A stretch of 64,000 nucleotides of DNA from Colwellia maritima (GTDB lineage: Bacteria; Pseudomonadota; Gammaproteobacteria; Enterobacterales; Alteromonadaceae): positions 62,001-126,000 of the forward strand of contig NZ_JAKKSL010000006.1 in NCBI RefSeq assembly GCF_022669015.1, read 5' to 3'. The notes under the pieces are model-generated. The model was not told the origin of the DNA, did no database searches, and was given only the letters and a program-made list of their open reading frames with translations. Shown here one piece after another: positions 19,041 to 29,758 of the stretch. Each line of letters starts with the position of its first letter. Position 1 is the first letter of the stretch. A program made the position numbers and the translations under genes.

Positions 19041-20938
19041 ATGAGCTTTACAGACCAACAACAAGAGGCAGTCAACTCAACAAAAACCTACTGGAACAAG
19101 CAATCTAAGCTTGTTTCGTGGTTTAAAGACCCCCAAACGACATTGTCGACAAATGATAATGGTCGGACAGATTGGTTTGCTGATGGCGAACTGAATACTA
19201 GCTATCTTGCCCTTGATTATCATATTGAACAAGGTCGCGGTGAGCAAGTTGCACTCATTTATGATTCTCCTGTCACAAATACTAAACAAACATTCACTTA
19301 TCTTGAGTTAACGGAATTAGTTGCAAAATTTGCTGATGTACTGCAAAAGCAACACGTAGAAAAAGGCGATCGTGTCCTTATTTATATGCCCATGATCCCA
19401 CAAGCCGCGATAGCAATGTTAGCATGTGCGCGGATTGGCGCCATTCACTCGGTGGTATTTGGTGGCTTTGCTGCAAAAGAGCCGGCTATCCGAATCAATG
19501 ATGCTGAACCTAAAGTAGTGGTTAGCGCAAGTTGCGGTATCGAAATTGAAAAAGTAATTCCTTATAAACCTTTGCTTGATAATGCCATAGAGCTAGCAAC
19601 ACACAAACCAAGTAGTTGTATTATCTATCAAAGAGAGCAGTTAAGTGCACCAATGGATAGCGATAGAGACTATAACTGGCAAATATTAATGGATACTGCC
19701 AAAGGCATTGCTCCAGTAAAACTTAAAAGTACTGATCCCCTTTATATTTTGTACACCTCTGGCACAACAGGTAAGCCCAAAGGCGTAGTAAGAGACAATG
19801 GCGGTCATGCTGTTGCCATGCTTTATAGTATGAAAAACATCTATGGAATGAAAACTGGTGACACTTTCTGGGCAGCATCAGATGTTGGTTGGGTCGTTGG
19901 TCATTCTTATATTGTATATGCTCCATTAATGGTCGGTTGTAGTACTATTTTATATGAAGGTAAACCCATCAAAACTCCTGATGCAGGTGCATTTTGGCGC
20001 GCATGTGAAGAATACAAAGTCAACGCACTGTTTAGTGCCCCTACAGCATTTCGCGCAATCGCCAAAGAAGATCCTGACGGCTTATTAATGAAGGATTATG
20101 ATTTATCTCATTTGAAACGTTTATACCTTGCCGGAGAACGTCTAGATCCGGCGACTTACCATTGGTTAAGCGAAAAGTCACAACTGCCTGTTATTGATCA
20201 TTGGTGGCAAACAGAAACAGGCCGGGCAATTGCTAGTACACCATTTACAGATGACGATTGTGCTGAATTACTGCCGACAAAAGCAGGCTCTGCCGGCTTC
20301 CCTGTGCCAGGTTTTAATGTCGAAATTTTAGATGCTTACGGTAAAGCCTTACCAAAGCAAATCATCAAGGCACTGTTGCCATTAAATTGCCAATGCCTCC
20401 CGGTTGTTTGGCAACCATTTATCAAGATGAAGAGCGCTTTAAATCTAGCTATTTATCAACTCATCCTGGCTATTATGTTACAGGTGATGGCGGTTATATT
20501 GATGATCTTGGTTACTTATTCATTATGGGTCGAACTGATGATGTTATTAATGTAGCAGGGCATCGCTTATCCACGGGTGAAATGGAAGAAGTATTATCTG
20601 GTCATAGCGCCGTTGCTGAATGTGCAGTTATTGGTATTAACGATACGTTAAAAGGTCAAGTGCCTTTTGGTTTAGTCGTAATTAAAAATGGCATTACGGA
20701 AAGTGATGAAAGTTTAATTGCTGACTTAAAAGGGAAAGTCCGTGCAGAAATTGGCGCGATTGCTTCTTTAAAAGGGTTAATTATTGTTGAACGCTTACCT
20801 AAAACACGTTCAGGAAAAATATTACGTAAAACATTACGCCAAATGATCGATGGTCAACATATTGATATCCCGTCAACCATTGATGACCCACAAGTATTAG
20901 CGGAATTAACCCCAAGGTTAACGGGTATAACTAGCTAA
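19041..20938 (+). CDS. prpE: Propionyl-CoA synthetase-like acyl-CoA ligase (frameshift ~20360)
   Basis: About 632 residues of the acetyl/propionyl-CoA synthetase family. Landmarks: an N-terminal ACS domain (YWNKQSKLVSWF), the AMP-binding motif YILYTSGTTGKPKGVVRDNG (the following NGGHAVAM is typical of PrpE/ACSS3 rather than Acs), WAASDVGWVVGHSYIVYAPL, YLAGERLD, WWQTETG, and C-terminal GRTDDVINVAGHRLSTGEMEE plus the catalytic lysine segment KTRSGKILRKTLRQ. One A is probably missing at ~20360 (gives KQNHQGTVAIKLPMPPGC when restored). The frames overlap at 20387-20555. The expected reaction is propionate + ATP + CoA to propionyl-CoA. The other prp genes are not in the window. Confidence 0.85.
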
Positions 20939-21343
20939 TATTTATCTTATATAAGGTTAGTTTTTTACAACAAAGGGGCAATGAATTACCCCTTTGTTAC
21001 AAAAAAACATTAAAAATAAGAAATGTCTCTCTGAGTGAAGGAACACGAAAATTAAAGGGAGAAAACCAACGTCACCGACCCTTTTAATTTTCTGATGGTT
21101 ATGGCTCTGATTATATAATTCAATATGACTGTCACGTGCGTTATATTCATGGCCCCGTATTTAGCAGAGAACACTTTTTTCTCTCATATGATGGTCACAT
21201 ATTATACCAATTGAATTAATGATGAAAACGCGGAAGACTCAGGTTTTATTAGTGTATTTCATAAAGACAAAAGGCCTGATGATAGTAAATCATCAGGCCT
21301 TTTAAAATACGTATTAAGAATGTATAAGCGGCTTAAATAAATG
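20939..21343. other. Intergenic region between prpE and OmpA-like gene with two stem-loops
   Basis: No gene. It contains a hairpin AACAAAGGGG (20969-20978) / CCCCTTTGTT (20989-20998) about 30 bases after the prpE stop, a poor match to a terminator on the plus strand because no T-run follows. The stronger terminator at 21269-21303 is listed separately. The rest shows nothing recognisable. Confidence 0.5.
21269..21303. terminator. Bidirectional intrinsic terminator
   Basis: AAAAGGCCTGATGA (21269-21282), loop TAGTAAA, TCATCAGGCCTTTT (21290-21303): a perfect 14-bp stem with T-rich feet in both directions. It sits between converging prpE (plus) and the OmpA-like gene (minus). Confidence 0.85.
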
Positions 21344-22019
21344 TTATTTTTCAGTAATCGGCAATAATGTTATTTCTACTCTGCGGTTAAGTTCTTTACC
21401 GGCTGAAGTATTGTTATTTGCAACAGGTTGAGTTTCACCGAAACCAATGGCTTCAATTCTATCATTAAGAATACCAAAGCAGAACTTAGGTAGTTAGCTA
21501 CAGATTGCCCACGCTGTACTGATAATGCTTGGTTTAGTGCATCAGATCCTGAACTGTCTGTATGGCCAAGCAACAACGATTAGGGTTTTATCAAACTCCT
21601 TTAACACTACAACAACTGAATCTAAAACTGAATAAAAGTTTTGTTCAATATTCGCTTTGCTAGAAGAAAAAGTAATATTACCGGGCATAATTAAATTAAT
21701 GTTATTACCGTCGCGCTCAACACTTACTCCAGAGCCACGTAATTTTTTTCTTAATTCAGCTTCTTGGGTGTCCATGTAGTATCCAATACCACCACCAATA
21801 GCGGCACCACCTGTTGCTGCTTTTAAAATGTTACGATTTCGCTTACCTATATCGTCTTCATTTTTGTTAGCTATGTAGGCAACTACGGCTGCAACTCCAA
21901 AGACCAATACCCGCACCTTTAGCGGTATTAGTGGCTTTTTCTTCACCTGTGTAAGGGTCGAAAGTTGAACATGCGCTTAACGCTAAGCAAGTAATTAGGG
22001 GAAGTGTAAAGTGTTTCAT
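21344..22019 (-). CDS. OmpA-family peptidoglycan-associated lipoprotein, YiaD-like (three frameshifts)
   Basis: About 224 residues. Start ATG 22019 with AAGGA at good spacing; lipoprotein signal ITCLALSACS with the lipid-bearing Cys near residue 17. A glycine-rich segment follows (AAIGGGIGYYMDTQEAELRKKL), then an OmpA-C domain: NITFSSSKANIEQNFYSVLDS, VVAGHTDSSGSDALNQALS, RAQ-like VQRGQSVANYL, GFGETQPVANN, ELNRRVEITL. Frame breaks at ~21897-21904, ~21564-21571 and ~21474-21480 each read CTTTGG or CTTGG where GCCGG restores GIGAGVAAV, VVAGHTD and SSAGILNDRIEAIG. The stop is at 21344-21346. It likely anchors outer membrane to peptidoglycan. Confidence 0.83.
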
Positions 22020-22410
22020 TTTTTTCCTTAAATAATTTATGGGTAACATGGGATTTTAAAAAGGGTATGCGAAGATAGACTCGAGTAAACGCCGCTATAT
22101 TAGCATTATTCAAGACTCGATAAAGCCGTAAGTAATATTTATTACGAATATACCCAAACCACCTCAAGATACAGAATTCAGTTGGAATTAGAAACGTTTT
22201 TAGCACAAAGTCAGCTCCCATCCTGTCGTCCAACCTAGCATATCATCTAATCTTAATACATTGATGTTAATGACTAAAACGCCTATTCAACCATCATAGT
22301 GATAAAGTAGCTATATCCGCTTTTGTGCTGTAACATCTGTCACGGTATATTTAATCTCTAAAGGCAAAGCATCAGTTCCAGTTGGAGCTAAAACATATTT
22401 ATACAACGAG
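22020..22410. other. Intergenic region between rluF and the OmpA-like gene
   Basis: About 390 AT-rich bases. On the minus strand it must hold the promoter of the OmpA-like gene. No conserved coding frame, hairpin terminator or recognisable operator was found. Confidence 0.3.
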
Positions 22411-23238
22411 TTATTTCTTTAAGTCATTGTATGTCTTTTTAACTCGCACAACTTTTTCGCTCTTGTTTTCATTCTTGTTTTCGCTCTTACTTTCATTCGC
22501 GGTTTTACTTGACCCTGCCACAGATGTATTGATTTCATCCATTTCTGCTTGAGTTAAATATCGCCACTGCCCCGGCTTTAAATTACCTAACTCAACACTC
22601 ATGATTCGTGATCGTTTAAGCTTTTTAACCTCATAATCTAAGTATTCACACATACGTCGAATTTGACGATTCAGTCCTTGTGTTAAAATAATGGTAAAAA
22701 CAAAACGGCTTTTTACGCGAACAATACATGGCTTAGTTATTGTGCCTAAAATAGGAACTCCGCGAGACATTCGCTCAATAAAACGTTCACTAATGGGTTT
22801 GTCTACCGTAACAATATATTCTTTGTCATGTGCATTTTCTGCACGCAAAATTTTATTCACAATATCACCATCACTGGTGAGAAAAATTAACCCCTCAGAT
22901 GGTTTATCTAAACGCCCAATCGGAAATATGCGTTCTTTATGACCAATGGCATCAATAATATTACCGCGTACATGGCTTTCAGTAGTACAGGTAATACCTA
23001 TCGGTTTGTTATAAGCGATATAAATACGATCAGATTTATTGGTTGGCATAGATGCGATTGTTTTACCGTCTACTTTGACTACATCGCCTGCTTGCACCTT
23101 AGTGCCTAATTCTGGCACTTGATCATTAATCGTTACGCGATTCGCTTCAATTAATTTATCTGCGCCACGGCGAGAGCAAAAACCAGATTCACTGATGTAT
23201 TTATTTAAACGTTTGGTGCTAATTGAGTTGTTGGTCAT
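22411..23238 (-). CDS. rluF: 23S rRNA pseudouridine(2604) synthase RluF-like
   Basis: 275 residues. An N-terminal S4 RNA-binding domain (RLNKYISESGFCSRRGADKLIEANRV) is followed by a RsuA/RluB/E/F catalytic domain with the active-site aspartate motif GRLDKPSEGLIFLT and the closing RQIRRMCEYLDYEVKKLKR. Length and the HDKEYIVTVDKPI region fit RluF, which modifies U2604 of 23S rRNA and U35 of tRNA-Tyr in E. coli. The C-terminal ~30 residues are a low-complexity Ser/Asn/Glu/Lys tail (ESKSENKNENKSEK) from short tandem repeats. Divergent from the glycerophosphodiesterase gene. Confidence 0.88.
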   Translation of the reverse strand: MTNNSISTKRLNKYISESGFCSRRGADKLIEANRVTINDQVPELGTKVQAGDVVKVDGKTIASMPTNKSDRIYIAYNKPIGITCTTESHVRGNIIDAIGHKERIFPIGRLDKPSEGLIFLTSDGDIVNKILRAENAHDKEYIVTVDKPISERFIERMSRGVPILGTITKPCIVRVKSRFVFTIILTQGLNRQIRRMCEYLDYEVKKLKRSRIMSVELGNLKPGQWRYLTQAEMDEINTSVAGSSKTANESKSENKNENKSEKVVRVKKTYNDLKK

Positions 23239-23317
23239 AAAAATAATATGAGTGCATTTAGTTTGTTTAGCATTATACTTAAAACAACGATTAATGTATC
23301 AGGCATAGTAGAACATT

Positions 23318-24049
23318 ATGTTAATTTTTGCCCATCGTGGTGCCAGTGGTGTTGAACCAGAAAATACTTTACGCGCAATTCAGTCAGCAATTAATACCGA
23401 AGTCGATGGTATTGAGATAGATATTTATGAAGCCGACAATACCTTGTTTGTTATTCATGATCGCCGGTTACATCATACCACTTCAGGGATAGGCCAAATA
23501 AGCCAACATAACGTTGACTATTTGCGTAGCCTAGATGCAGGTTTAGGTGAAACGATTCCAACACTTGATGAAGTATTAGCGCTCGTGGCAGGTAAATGTA
23601 TGCTCAATATCGAGTTAAAAGGCATTAACAATCTCGATTTATTATTTTCTTATCTTGATCAGGCTATCAATACGTCAGTATTAACGGTTAATGACATTTT
23701 ACTTTCCTCATTTAATCATCGTTTGCTTTATAACATAAAACAACAAAGAGGCGAGTTTGCCATTGGTGCACTTACCTCATGTTATCCTTTAGACTATGCA
23801 AGATTTGCCGAACAACTCAACGCCTATTCAGTTCATTTGGATGTAAATTTTATCAGTATGAATTTTGTTGAAGATGCGCATCATCGCGGACTAAAAGTAT
23901 TTGTTTATACTGTAGACGAACTAGAAGATATTAAAACCATGAAAGCGTTAGGGGTAGATGGTATTTTTACTAACTTCCCCACCACAGCTAAATGCCATAT
24001 TGCGCATTTATCTCCGACACACTTACCTTCAAAAAATAACAAAAATTAG
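23318..24049 (+). CDS. Glycerophosphodiester phosphodiesterase
   Basis: 243 residues, GDPD family (UgpQ-like, cytosolic: no signal peptide). The catalytic start [18 protein letters not shown] holds the first catalytic His-Arg and the metal-binding Glu. [27 protein letters not shown] supplies the second metal ligands and the catalytic His, and MLNIELKG the third. It hydrolyses glycerophosphodiesters to glycerol-3-phosphate and an alcohol. Its stop overlaps the 3' end of convergent hutI by 4 bases. Confidence 0.9.
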   Translation: MLIFAHRGASGVEPENTLRAIQSAINTEVDGIEIDIYEADNTLFVIHDRRLHHTTSGIGQISQHNVDYLRSLDAGLGETIPTLDEVLALVAGKCMLNIELKGINNLDLLFSYLDQAINTSVLTVNDILLSSFNHRLLYNIKQQRGEFAIGALTSCYPLDYARFAEQLNAYSVHLDVNFISMNFVEDAHHRGLKVFVYTVDELEDIKTMKALGVDGIFTNFPTTAKCHIAHLSPTHLPSKNNKN

Positions 24050-25321
24050 AGAACCTGTTTACCGTTTCGTATTAAAGCATTTAACGGATTAACCCCAAAT
24101 TGATAGCAAAGTTCTGCCGGCTGACTAATGTTCCATAACGCCATATCAGCATCGTACCCTACCGCAAGTTGACCTTTTATTTTAGACAAACCTAATGCTT
24201 TAGCAGCATTACACGTAACGCCGCCTAACGCCTCACTAGGGGTTAATCTAAACAAGGTGCACGCCATATTTAGCATAAGTTGAATTGAACAGATGGGTGA
24301 AGTTCCCGGATTAACATCTGTTGCTATTGCCATTGCTACGCCTGCTTTACGTAGTTGTTCTATCGGAGGTAATTGCGTTTCGCGTAAAAAGTAAAAAGCG
24401 CCGGGCAGCAATACGGCAGTCATATTGGCATCGCTCATTGCTTTAACACCCGCTTCGGTTAAAAATTCAACATGATCGCTCGATAAGGCTTGATATTTAG
24501 CCGCTAGCTCGGTTCCTCCTAAAGCGGATAACTGCTCTGCATGTACTTTTATCGCTAAGCCATGTTTTTTAGCCGCAATAAATACCTGTTCAGTTTGAGC
24601 AATATTAAAGCCGACATTTTCACAAAATACATCAACCGAATCAGCTAAATTTTCTTCAACAATAACGGGTATCATTTCCTTACACACTAAATCTATATAA
24701 CCATTAGCATCGTCTTTATATTCGGTTGGTAAAGCATGTGCGCCAAGAAAAGTTCGTTTTATCGTAATTGGTAGTTCATCAGCAAGTTGTCCTGCTACTT
24801 TCAGCATTTTTACTTCATTAACAAGATCTAATCCATAACCTGATTTAATTTCAACCGTAGTTACCCCCTGCTGATGAAGCGCCGTTAACCTAGTTAAGGC
24901 ACTAGCTAATAATTCTGCTTCACTCGCTAGTCTGGTAGCTTTTACCGTAGAAACAATTCCACCACCCGTGGGCAATTTCTTGATAACTTTTCCCTTGTAA
25001 GCGCATTTCAAATTCATTAGCACGATTGCCACCGAATACAAGATGAGTATGACAATCAATCAATCCTGGGGTTAACCATTTTCCCTGTCCATCCATTATA
25101 TCGACTTCATTTTCATTATAGCTAGGCAAGTCAACTTCTTTGCCTAGCCAAACAATTTTTCCATCACAAATAGCTAATGCAGCATCCAAAATTTCGCCAT
25201 AGTTTTCACTGTTATTACCCATAGTTGCGACATTGACATTAAGCCAGAGTGTTTGCCATTGATGTGGGCAATGCGTTGAGTGATGCGTTGAGTGATGCTC
25301 TGAAGATTTAATACGTGTCAT
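24046..25321 (-). CDS. hutI: Imidazolonepropionase (frameshift ~24965)
   Basis: Third enzyme of histidine degradation (4-imidazolone-5-propanoate to N-formimino-glutamate), ~425 residues, amidohydrolase fold. The first part has the metal site [24 protein letters not shown]. The second has [43 protein letters not shown] and [10 protein letters not shown] with the metal Asp. The frame breaks at ~24961-24972, where the protein expects [12 protein letters not shown]; bases appear to be missing at a GCCGG-like site. ATG 25321 is preferred; a TTG at 25333 is possible. The N-terminus is His-rich from a 12-base tandem repeat. Divergent from hutC across the shared operator. Confidence 0.9.
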
Positions 25322-25385
25322 CGCAGTTACCAAGAATATTATAATACTAATTAGCGATAACTGTAGCTGAGAAATAAGAATTTAT

Positions 25386-25409
25386 CAATAGTTGTATATA
25401 CAACTATTG
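25386..25409. promoter_or_regulatory. HutC operator: perfect 24-bp palindrome between hutI and hutC
   Basis: CAATAGTTGTATATACAACTATTG minus its centre reads the same on both strands over 25386-25409; the core is TTGTATATACAA. HutC-family GntR repressors bind TGTATATACA-type palindromes, with urocanate as inducer in studied species. Its position 64 bases upstream of hutI and ~90 upstream of hutC suggests it controls both directions. A second partial core GTATATAC lies at 25434-25441, closer to hutC. Confidence 0.8.
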
Positions 25410-25476
25410 CATTAAGAATAAAACTATGAGAACGTATATACAATTCGAGCTCTATTTACAATATATTGGCGATACC

Positions 25477-26211
25477 ATGACCGAGACTACGTTAAAAAAC
25501 ACAAAAAAATCAGCTAAATATAGCGTTATAAAAAAATATATTTGCCAGAACATAGAGTCGGGTCAATGGCCTCAACATTATAAAGTACCTTCCGAAAATG
25601 AACTAACACAGCAGTTTGATGTAAGTCGTATGACTGCTCGTCGAGCACTGCAAGAATTAACCGAACAAGGTATTCTCGTTCGCGCACAAGGCTCAGGTAC
25701 TTTTGTATCCACATTTAAATCGCAATCGTCATTGTTAGAAATTCGTAATATTAGTGACGAAATTAGTGACCGTGGACATAAGCATCATGCGCAGCAAATT
25801 AGCCTTGATGCAATCACTGTTACTGAAGAAGTTGCTATTTTATTGAATTTAAAAAATCATAAAAATGCTTTTTACTCACAAGTATTACATTTTGAAAATG
25901 ATCAACCGATTCAATTGGAGCAGCGGTATGTTAATGCGGCCTTGGTTCCTGAATATTTACTGCAAGACTTTACTAAAATAACGCCTCATGAATATTTATC
26001 TGCTGTCGCACCATTAACTGAAGCAACACATGAAATTGAAGCAATTTTAGCGGCTGAAAACATTTGCAAATTGCTTGATATCAACAGCAGTAGTCCTTGT
26101 TTACAAGTTAAACGCCGCACTTGGTCTAGCAAGGGCGTGGTGAGTTTAGCCATTTTAACATCACCTGGAAATAAATATCGCTTAGGTACGCATCTTAAAA
26201 TTAATAAATGA
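25477..26211 (+). CDS. hutC: Histidine utilization repressor HutC (GntR family)
   Basis: 244 residues from ATG 25477. An upstream in-frame ATG at 25426 would place the second operator core (25434-25441) inside the gene, so 25477 is preferred, though no strong Shine-Dalgarno marks it. N-terminal GntR winged helix (YSVIKKYICQNIESGQW, PSENELTQQFDVSRMTARRAL, GILVRAQGSGTFV) then a UTRA ligand-binding domain (EISDRGHKHHAQ, QIEQRYVNAALVPEYL-like, PCLQVKRRTWS). It leads the hutC-hutU-hutH operon and is expected to repress itself and hutI until urocanate appears. Confidence 0.9.
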   Translation: MTETTLKNTKKSAKYSVIKKYICQNIESGQWPQHYKVPSENELTQQFDVSRMTARRALQELTEQGILVRAQGSGTFVSTFKSQSSLLEIRNISDEISDRGHKHHAQQISLDAITVTEEVAILLNLKNHKNAFYSQVLHFENDQPIQLEQRYVNAALVPEYLLQDFTKITPHEYLSAVAPLTEATHEIEAILAAENICKLLDINSSSPCLQVKRRTWSSKGVVSLAILTSPGNKYRLGTHLKINK

Positions 26212-26316
26212 TACTCGTATAACAACATTACAACACCATGCACAGCTCATAATCCAGAACACAATACTTAATTATTCTAAGTCGTTTGGGTTATCGTTCG
26301 AAAAAGAGGAAACACC

Positions 26317-28022
26317 ATGACAACAAATACTACACAGCCCCCTGTAACCATAGATCCTCGCTTGGATACATCGAGAGTTATTCGCGCCGATCGTGGTACA
26401 AAAATCACAACAAAAAGTTGGTTAACAGAAGCGGCAAAACGTATGCTTATGAATAACTTAGACCCTGAGGTTGCCGAACATCCTCAGTCATTAGTTGTTT
26501 ATGGTGGTATTGGTCGAGCAGCACGTAATTGGGCTTGTTACGACAAAATAATTGATGTTCTTAATCGTCTTGAGAATGATGAAACCTTAATGGTGCAGTC
26601 AGGTAAACCCGTTGGTGTGTTTAATACACACGAAAATGCGCCGCGAGTATTAATTGCTAACTCAAACCTAGTACCTCATTGGGCTAACTGGGAGCACTTT
26701 AATGAGTTGGATAAAAAAGGCCTCATGATGTACGGCCAAATGACGGCCGGCTCTTGGATTTACATTGGTTCACAAGGTATTGTGCAAGGCACGTACGAAA
26801 CCTTTGTTGCCATGGCTAAGCAACATTTTGGTGGCAATGCTAAGGGTAAATGGGTGCTTACCGGTGGTTTAGGTGGTATGGGTGGTGCACAACCACTTGC
26901 AGCTACCATGGCGGGTTTCTCAGCTTTAGTGGTTGAATGTGATGAAACACGAATAGATTTTCGTATTAACACTCGCTACGTTGATAAAAAAGCAAAAACC
27001 TTAGATGAAGCATTAACCATCATCAACACAGCCAATAAAAATGGTGAAGCAATTTCCGTTGGGCTGTTAGGTAATGCGGCAGATGTCTTTCCTGAATTAG
27101 TTAAACGCGGCATTACACCTGATGTTGTTACCGATCAAACCTCTGCACATGACCCCTTGAATGGTTATTTACCACAAGGTTGGAGTATGGAATACGCTGC
27201 TGAAATGCGCCTAAAAGACGAAGCTGTTGTGGTAAAAGCAGCTAAAAAATCAATGGCTGTACAAGTTCAAGCCATGCTCGATTTACAAACCGCAGGCGCT
27301 GCAACGACAGACTATGGCAATAACATACGTCAAATGGCTTTAGAAGAAGGTGTAAGCAACGCATTTGATTTTCCAGGGTTTGTCCCTGCTTATGTTCGCC
27401 CTTTATTCTGCGAAGGTATTGGACCATTTCGTTGGGTTGCCCTATCTGGTGATCCCGAAGATATTTATAAAACCGACGCCAAAGTTAAAGAGCTTATACC
27501 AGATAATCCACACCTACATAATTGGTTAGATATGGCACGAAAGCGTATTGCCTTTCAAGGCTTACCGGCGCGTATTTGTTGGGTTGGTTTGAAAGACCGT
27601 GCTCGCTTAGCCTTAGCATTCAACGAAATGGTTAAAACAGGCGAACTTTCAGCACCCGTAGTTATCGGTCGCGATCATTTAGACTCAGGCTCAGTTGCCT
27701 CACCTAATCGTGAAACTGAAAGTATGCTAGATGGCTCTGATGCTGTTTCAGATTGGCCATTACTGAACGCATTGCTTTCTACATCTGGAGGCGCTACTTG
27801 GGTTAGCTTACATCATGGCGGGGGCGTTGGTATGGGGTTTAGTCAGCATTCTGGCGTGGTAATAGTAGCCGATGGTACTGACGAAGCTGCCACACGTTTG
27901 GGCCGAGTATTATGGAATGATCCGAAGCAACTGGTGTAATGCGCCATGCTGATGCCGGCTACGATATAGCAATAAATTGTGCCAAAGAACAAAATTTAGA
28001 TTTACCGATGATCACTAAATAG
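26317..28022 (+). CDS. hutU: Urocanate hydratase (frameshift ~27925)
   Basis: Second enzyme of histidine degradation; adds water to urocanate using tightly bound NAD+. About 568 residues. Family landmarks: [51 protein letters not shown], the NAD-binding [30 protein letters not shown], and near the end [25 protein letters not shown] precedes the ATG. At ~27922-27928 the sequence reads CCGAAGC, two bases more than CCGGC. Removing them continues [25 protein letters not shown] to the TAG at 28020-28022. It lies 105 bases after hutC and 46 before hutH. Confidence 0.93.
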
Positions 28023-28068
28023 CCTCCCTATTTATTAACATCAGTTTATACCAATTAGAGAAAATATA

Positions 28069-29611
28069 ATGAATCAAATAACAGAATTAAACATTATACC
28101 GGGGCAATTAACCCTAGCACAATTGCGGGACGTTAACCGTTATGACGGCATAAAATACAGCTTAGACGACAGTGCATTTGAGGACATCAACAAAAGTGCT
28201 GAAGCAGTGCAACAAGTAATAAAAGATGGACGTGTAGTTTACGGCATCAATACTGGTTTTGGTTTACTTGCTAGCACACGTATTAAAAATGATGAATTAG
28301 AGCTTTTGCAACGCTCAATAGTATTGTCACATTCGGTCGGTTTTGGCGAATACATGGAAGATGCAACGGTACGCTTAATGATGGTATTGAAAATCAATTC
28401 ATTATCTCGTGGCTTTTCTGGTATACGTTTGCAAGTTATTCAAGCGTTGATCACCTTACTTAATGCCCAAGTATACCCTTGTGTCCCCAAAAAAGGCTCT
28501 GTTGGCGCTTCGGGTGATTTAGCCCCACTTTCACACATGGTGTTACCATTGTTAGGTGAAGGCGAAATGTCATATCAAGACCAAGTTATTCCTGCAATGG
28601 AAGGGTTAAAAATAGCAGGACTTGAACCAATAACGTTAGCAGCAAAAGAAGGCTTAGCATTGCTTAACGGTACGCAAGCTTCTACGGCTTTCACTTTAGA
28701 AGGCTTATTTTATGCCGAAGATTTATATGCTGCGGGCACGGTTATTGGTTCTATTACCGTAGAAGCAGCCATGGGCTCTCGTGCCCCCTTTGATCACCGA
28801 GTGCATTTTGTGCGTGGTCAACAAGGTCAAATTGATGCTGCCAGTGCTTACCGTCATGTATTAACAGAGTCCTCTGAAGTGTCTAAATCACATGCCAACT
28901 GTGAAAAAGTGCAAGACCCTTACTCACTACGTTGCCAACCGCAAGTAATGGGCGCTTGTTTAACACAAATTCGCCAAGCCGCAGTCGTATTATTAGCAGA
29001 AGCCAACGGCGTTACTGATAACCCATTAATATTTGCTAACGAAGGTGATTTTATTTCAGCAGGAAATTTCCATGCTGAACCTGTTGCTATGGCGGCTGAC
29101 AACCTTGCTTTAGCGATTGCTGAAATTGGCTCACTGTCTGAACGACGAATGGCATTACTTATTGATGCCGGCTTAAGTAAACTTCCACCATTTTTAGTAG
29201 ATAACGGTGGTGTAAACTCTGGCTTTATGATCGCTCAAGTTACCTCTGCAGCGCTTGCCTCTGAAAATAAAACCTTAGCACACCAACCTCTGTGGACAGT
29301 TTACCAACATCTGCTAATCAAGAAGATCATGTTTCCATGGCCTGTTTCTTGGGCGTCGGTTAACCGATATGAACGAGAATACTAACGGTGTATTAGCCGT
29401 AGAATACTTAGCAGCAGTACAAGGTTTAGATTTTAGAGCACCACTTAAAGGCTCGCCAATTATTGAACAAGCCAAAACGATACTACGCAAAACCGTCAGT
29501 TTTTATGATAAAGACAGATACTTCGCTCCTGATATTGTTGAAGCATCTTGCATAATCAGTGATGGTGAATTTAATCAATTTATGCCTGAACACTTGTTAC
29601 CGAGCTTGTAA
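28069..29611 (+). CDS. hutH: Histidine ammonia-lyase (frameshifts ~29285 and ~29345)
   Basis: First enzyme of histidine degradation (L-histidine to urocanate + NH3), ~513 residues. It contains the Ala-Ser-Gly triad that forms the MIO cofactor in [17 protein letters not shown], plus [35 protein letters not shown] and [18 protein letters not shown]. The frame is disturbed at ~29282-29290 and again at ~29339-29350; across them the protein reads [18 protein letters not shown] then [19 protein letters not shown]. The tail ends at 29611. Last gene of hutCUH, followed by a terminator. hutG or hutF, needed to finish the pathway, is not in the window. Confidence 0.93.
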
Positions 29612-29643
29612 CGAATAGTATACAATTTTCCCAAGATAACACT

Positions 29644-29666
29644 GGGTGCACTATTGCACCCTTTTT
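29644..29666 (+). terminator. Intrinsic terminator after hutH
   Basis: GGGTGCA (29644-29650), loop CTAT, TGCACCC (29655-29661), then TTTTT. Compact GC stem with a U-run, 32 bases after the hutH stop. Confidence 0.9.
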
Positions 29667-29758
29667 ATTGCCCTTTATATTCAATCGCACTATGACAAAT
29701 ACGATAATCGCTCCTATACTCAAGTCAACAGTTAGGATTAGCGTAATGAGTAGTTTAA

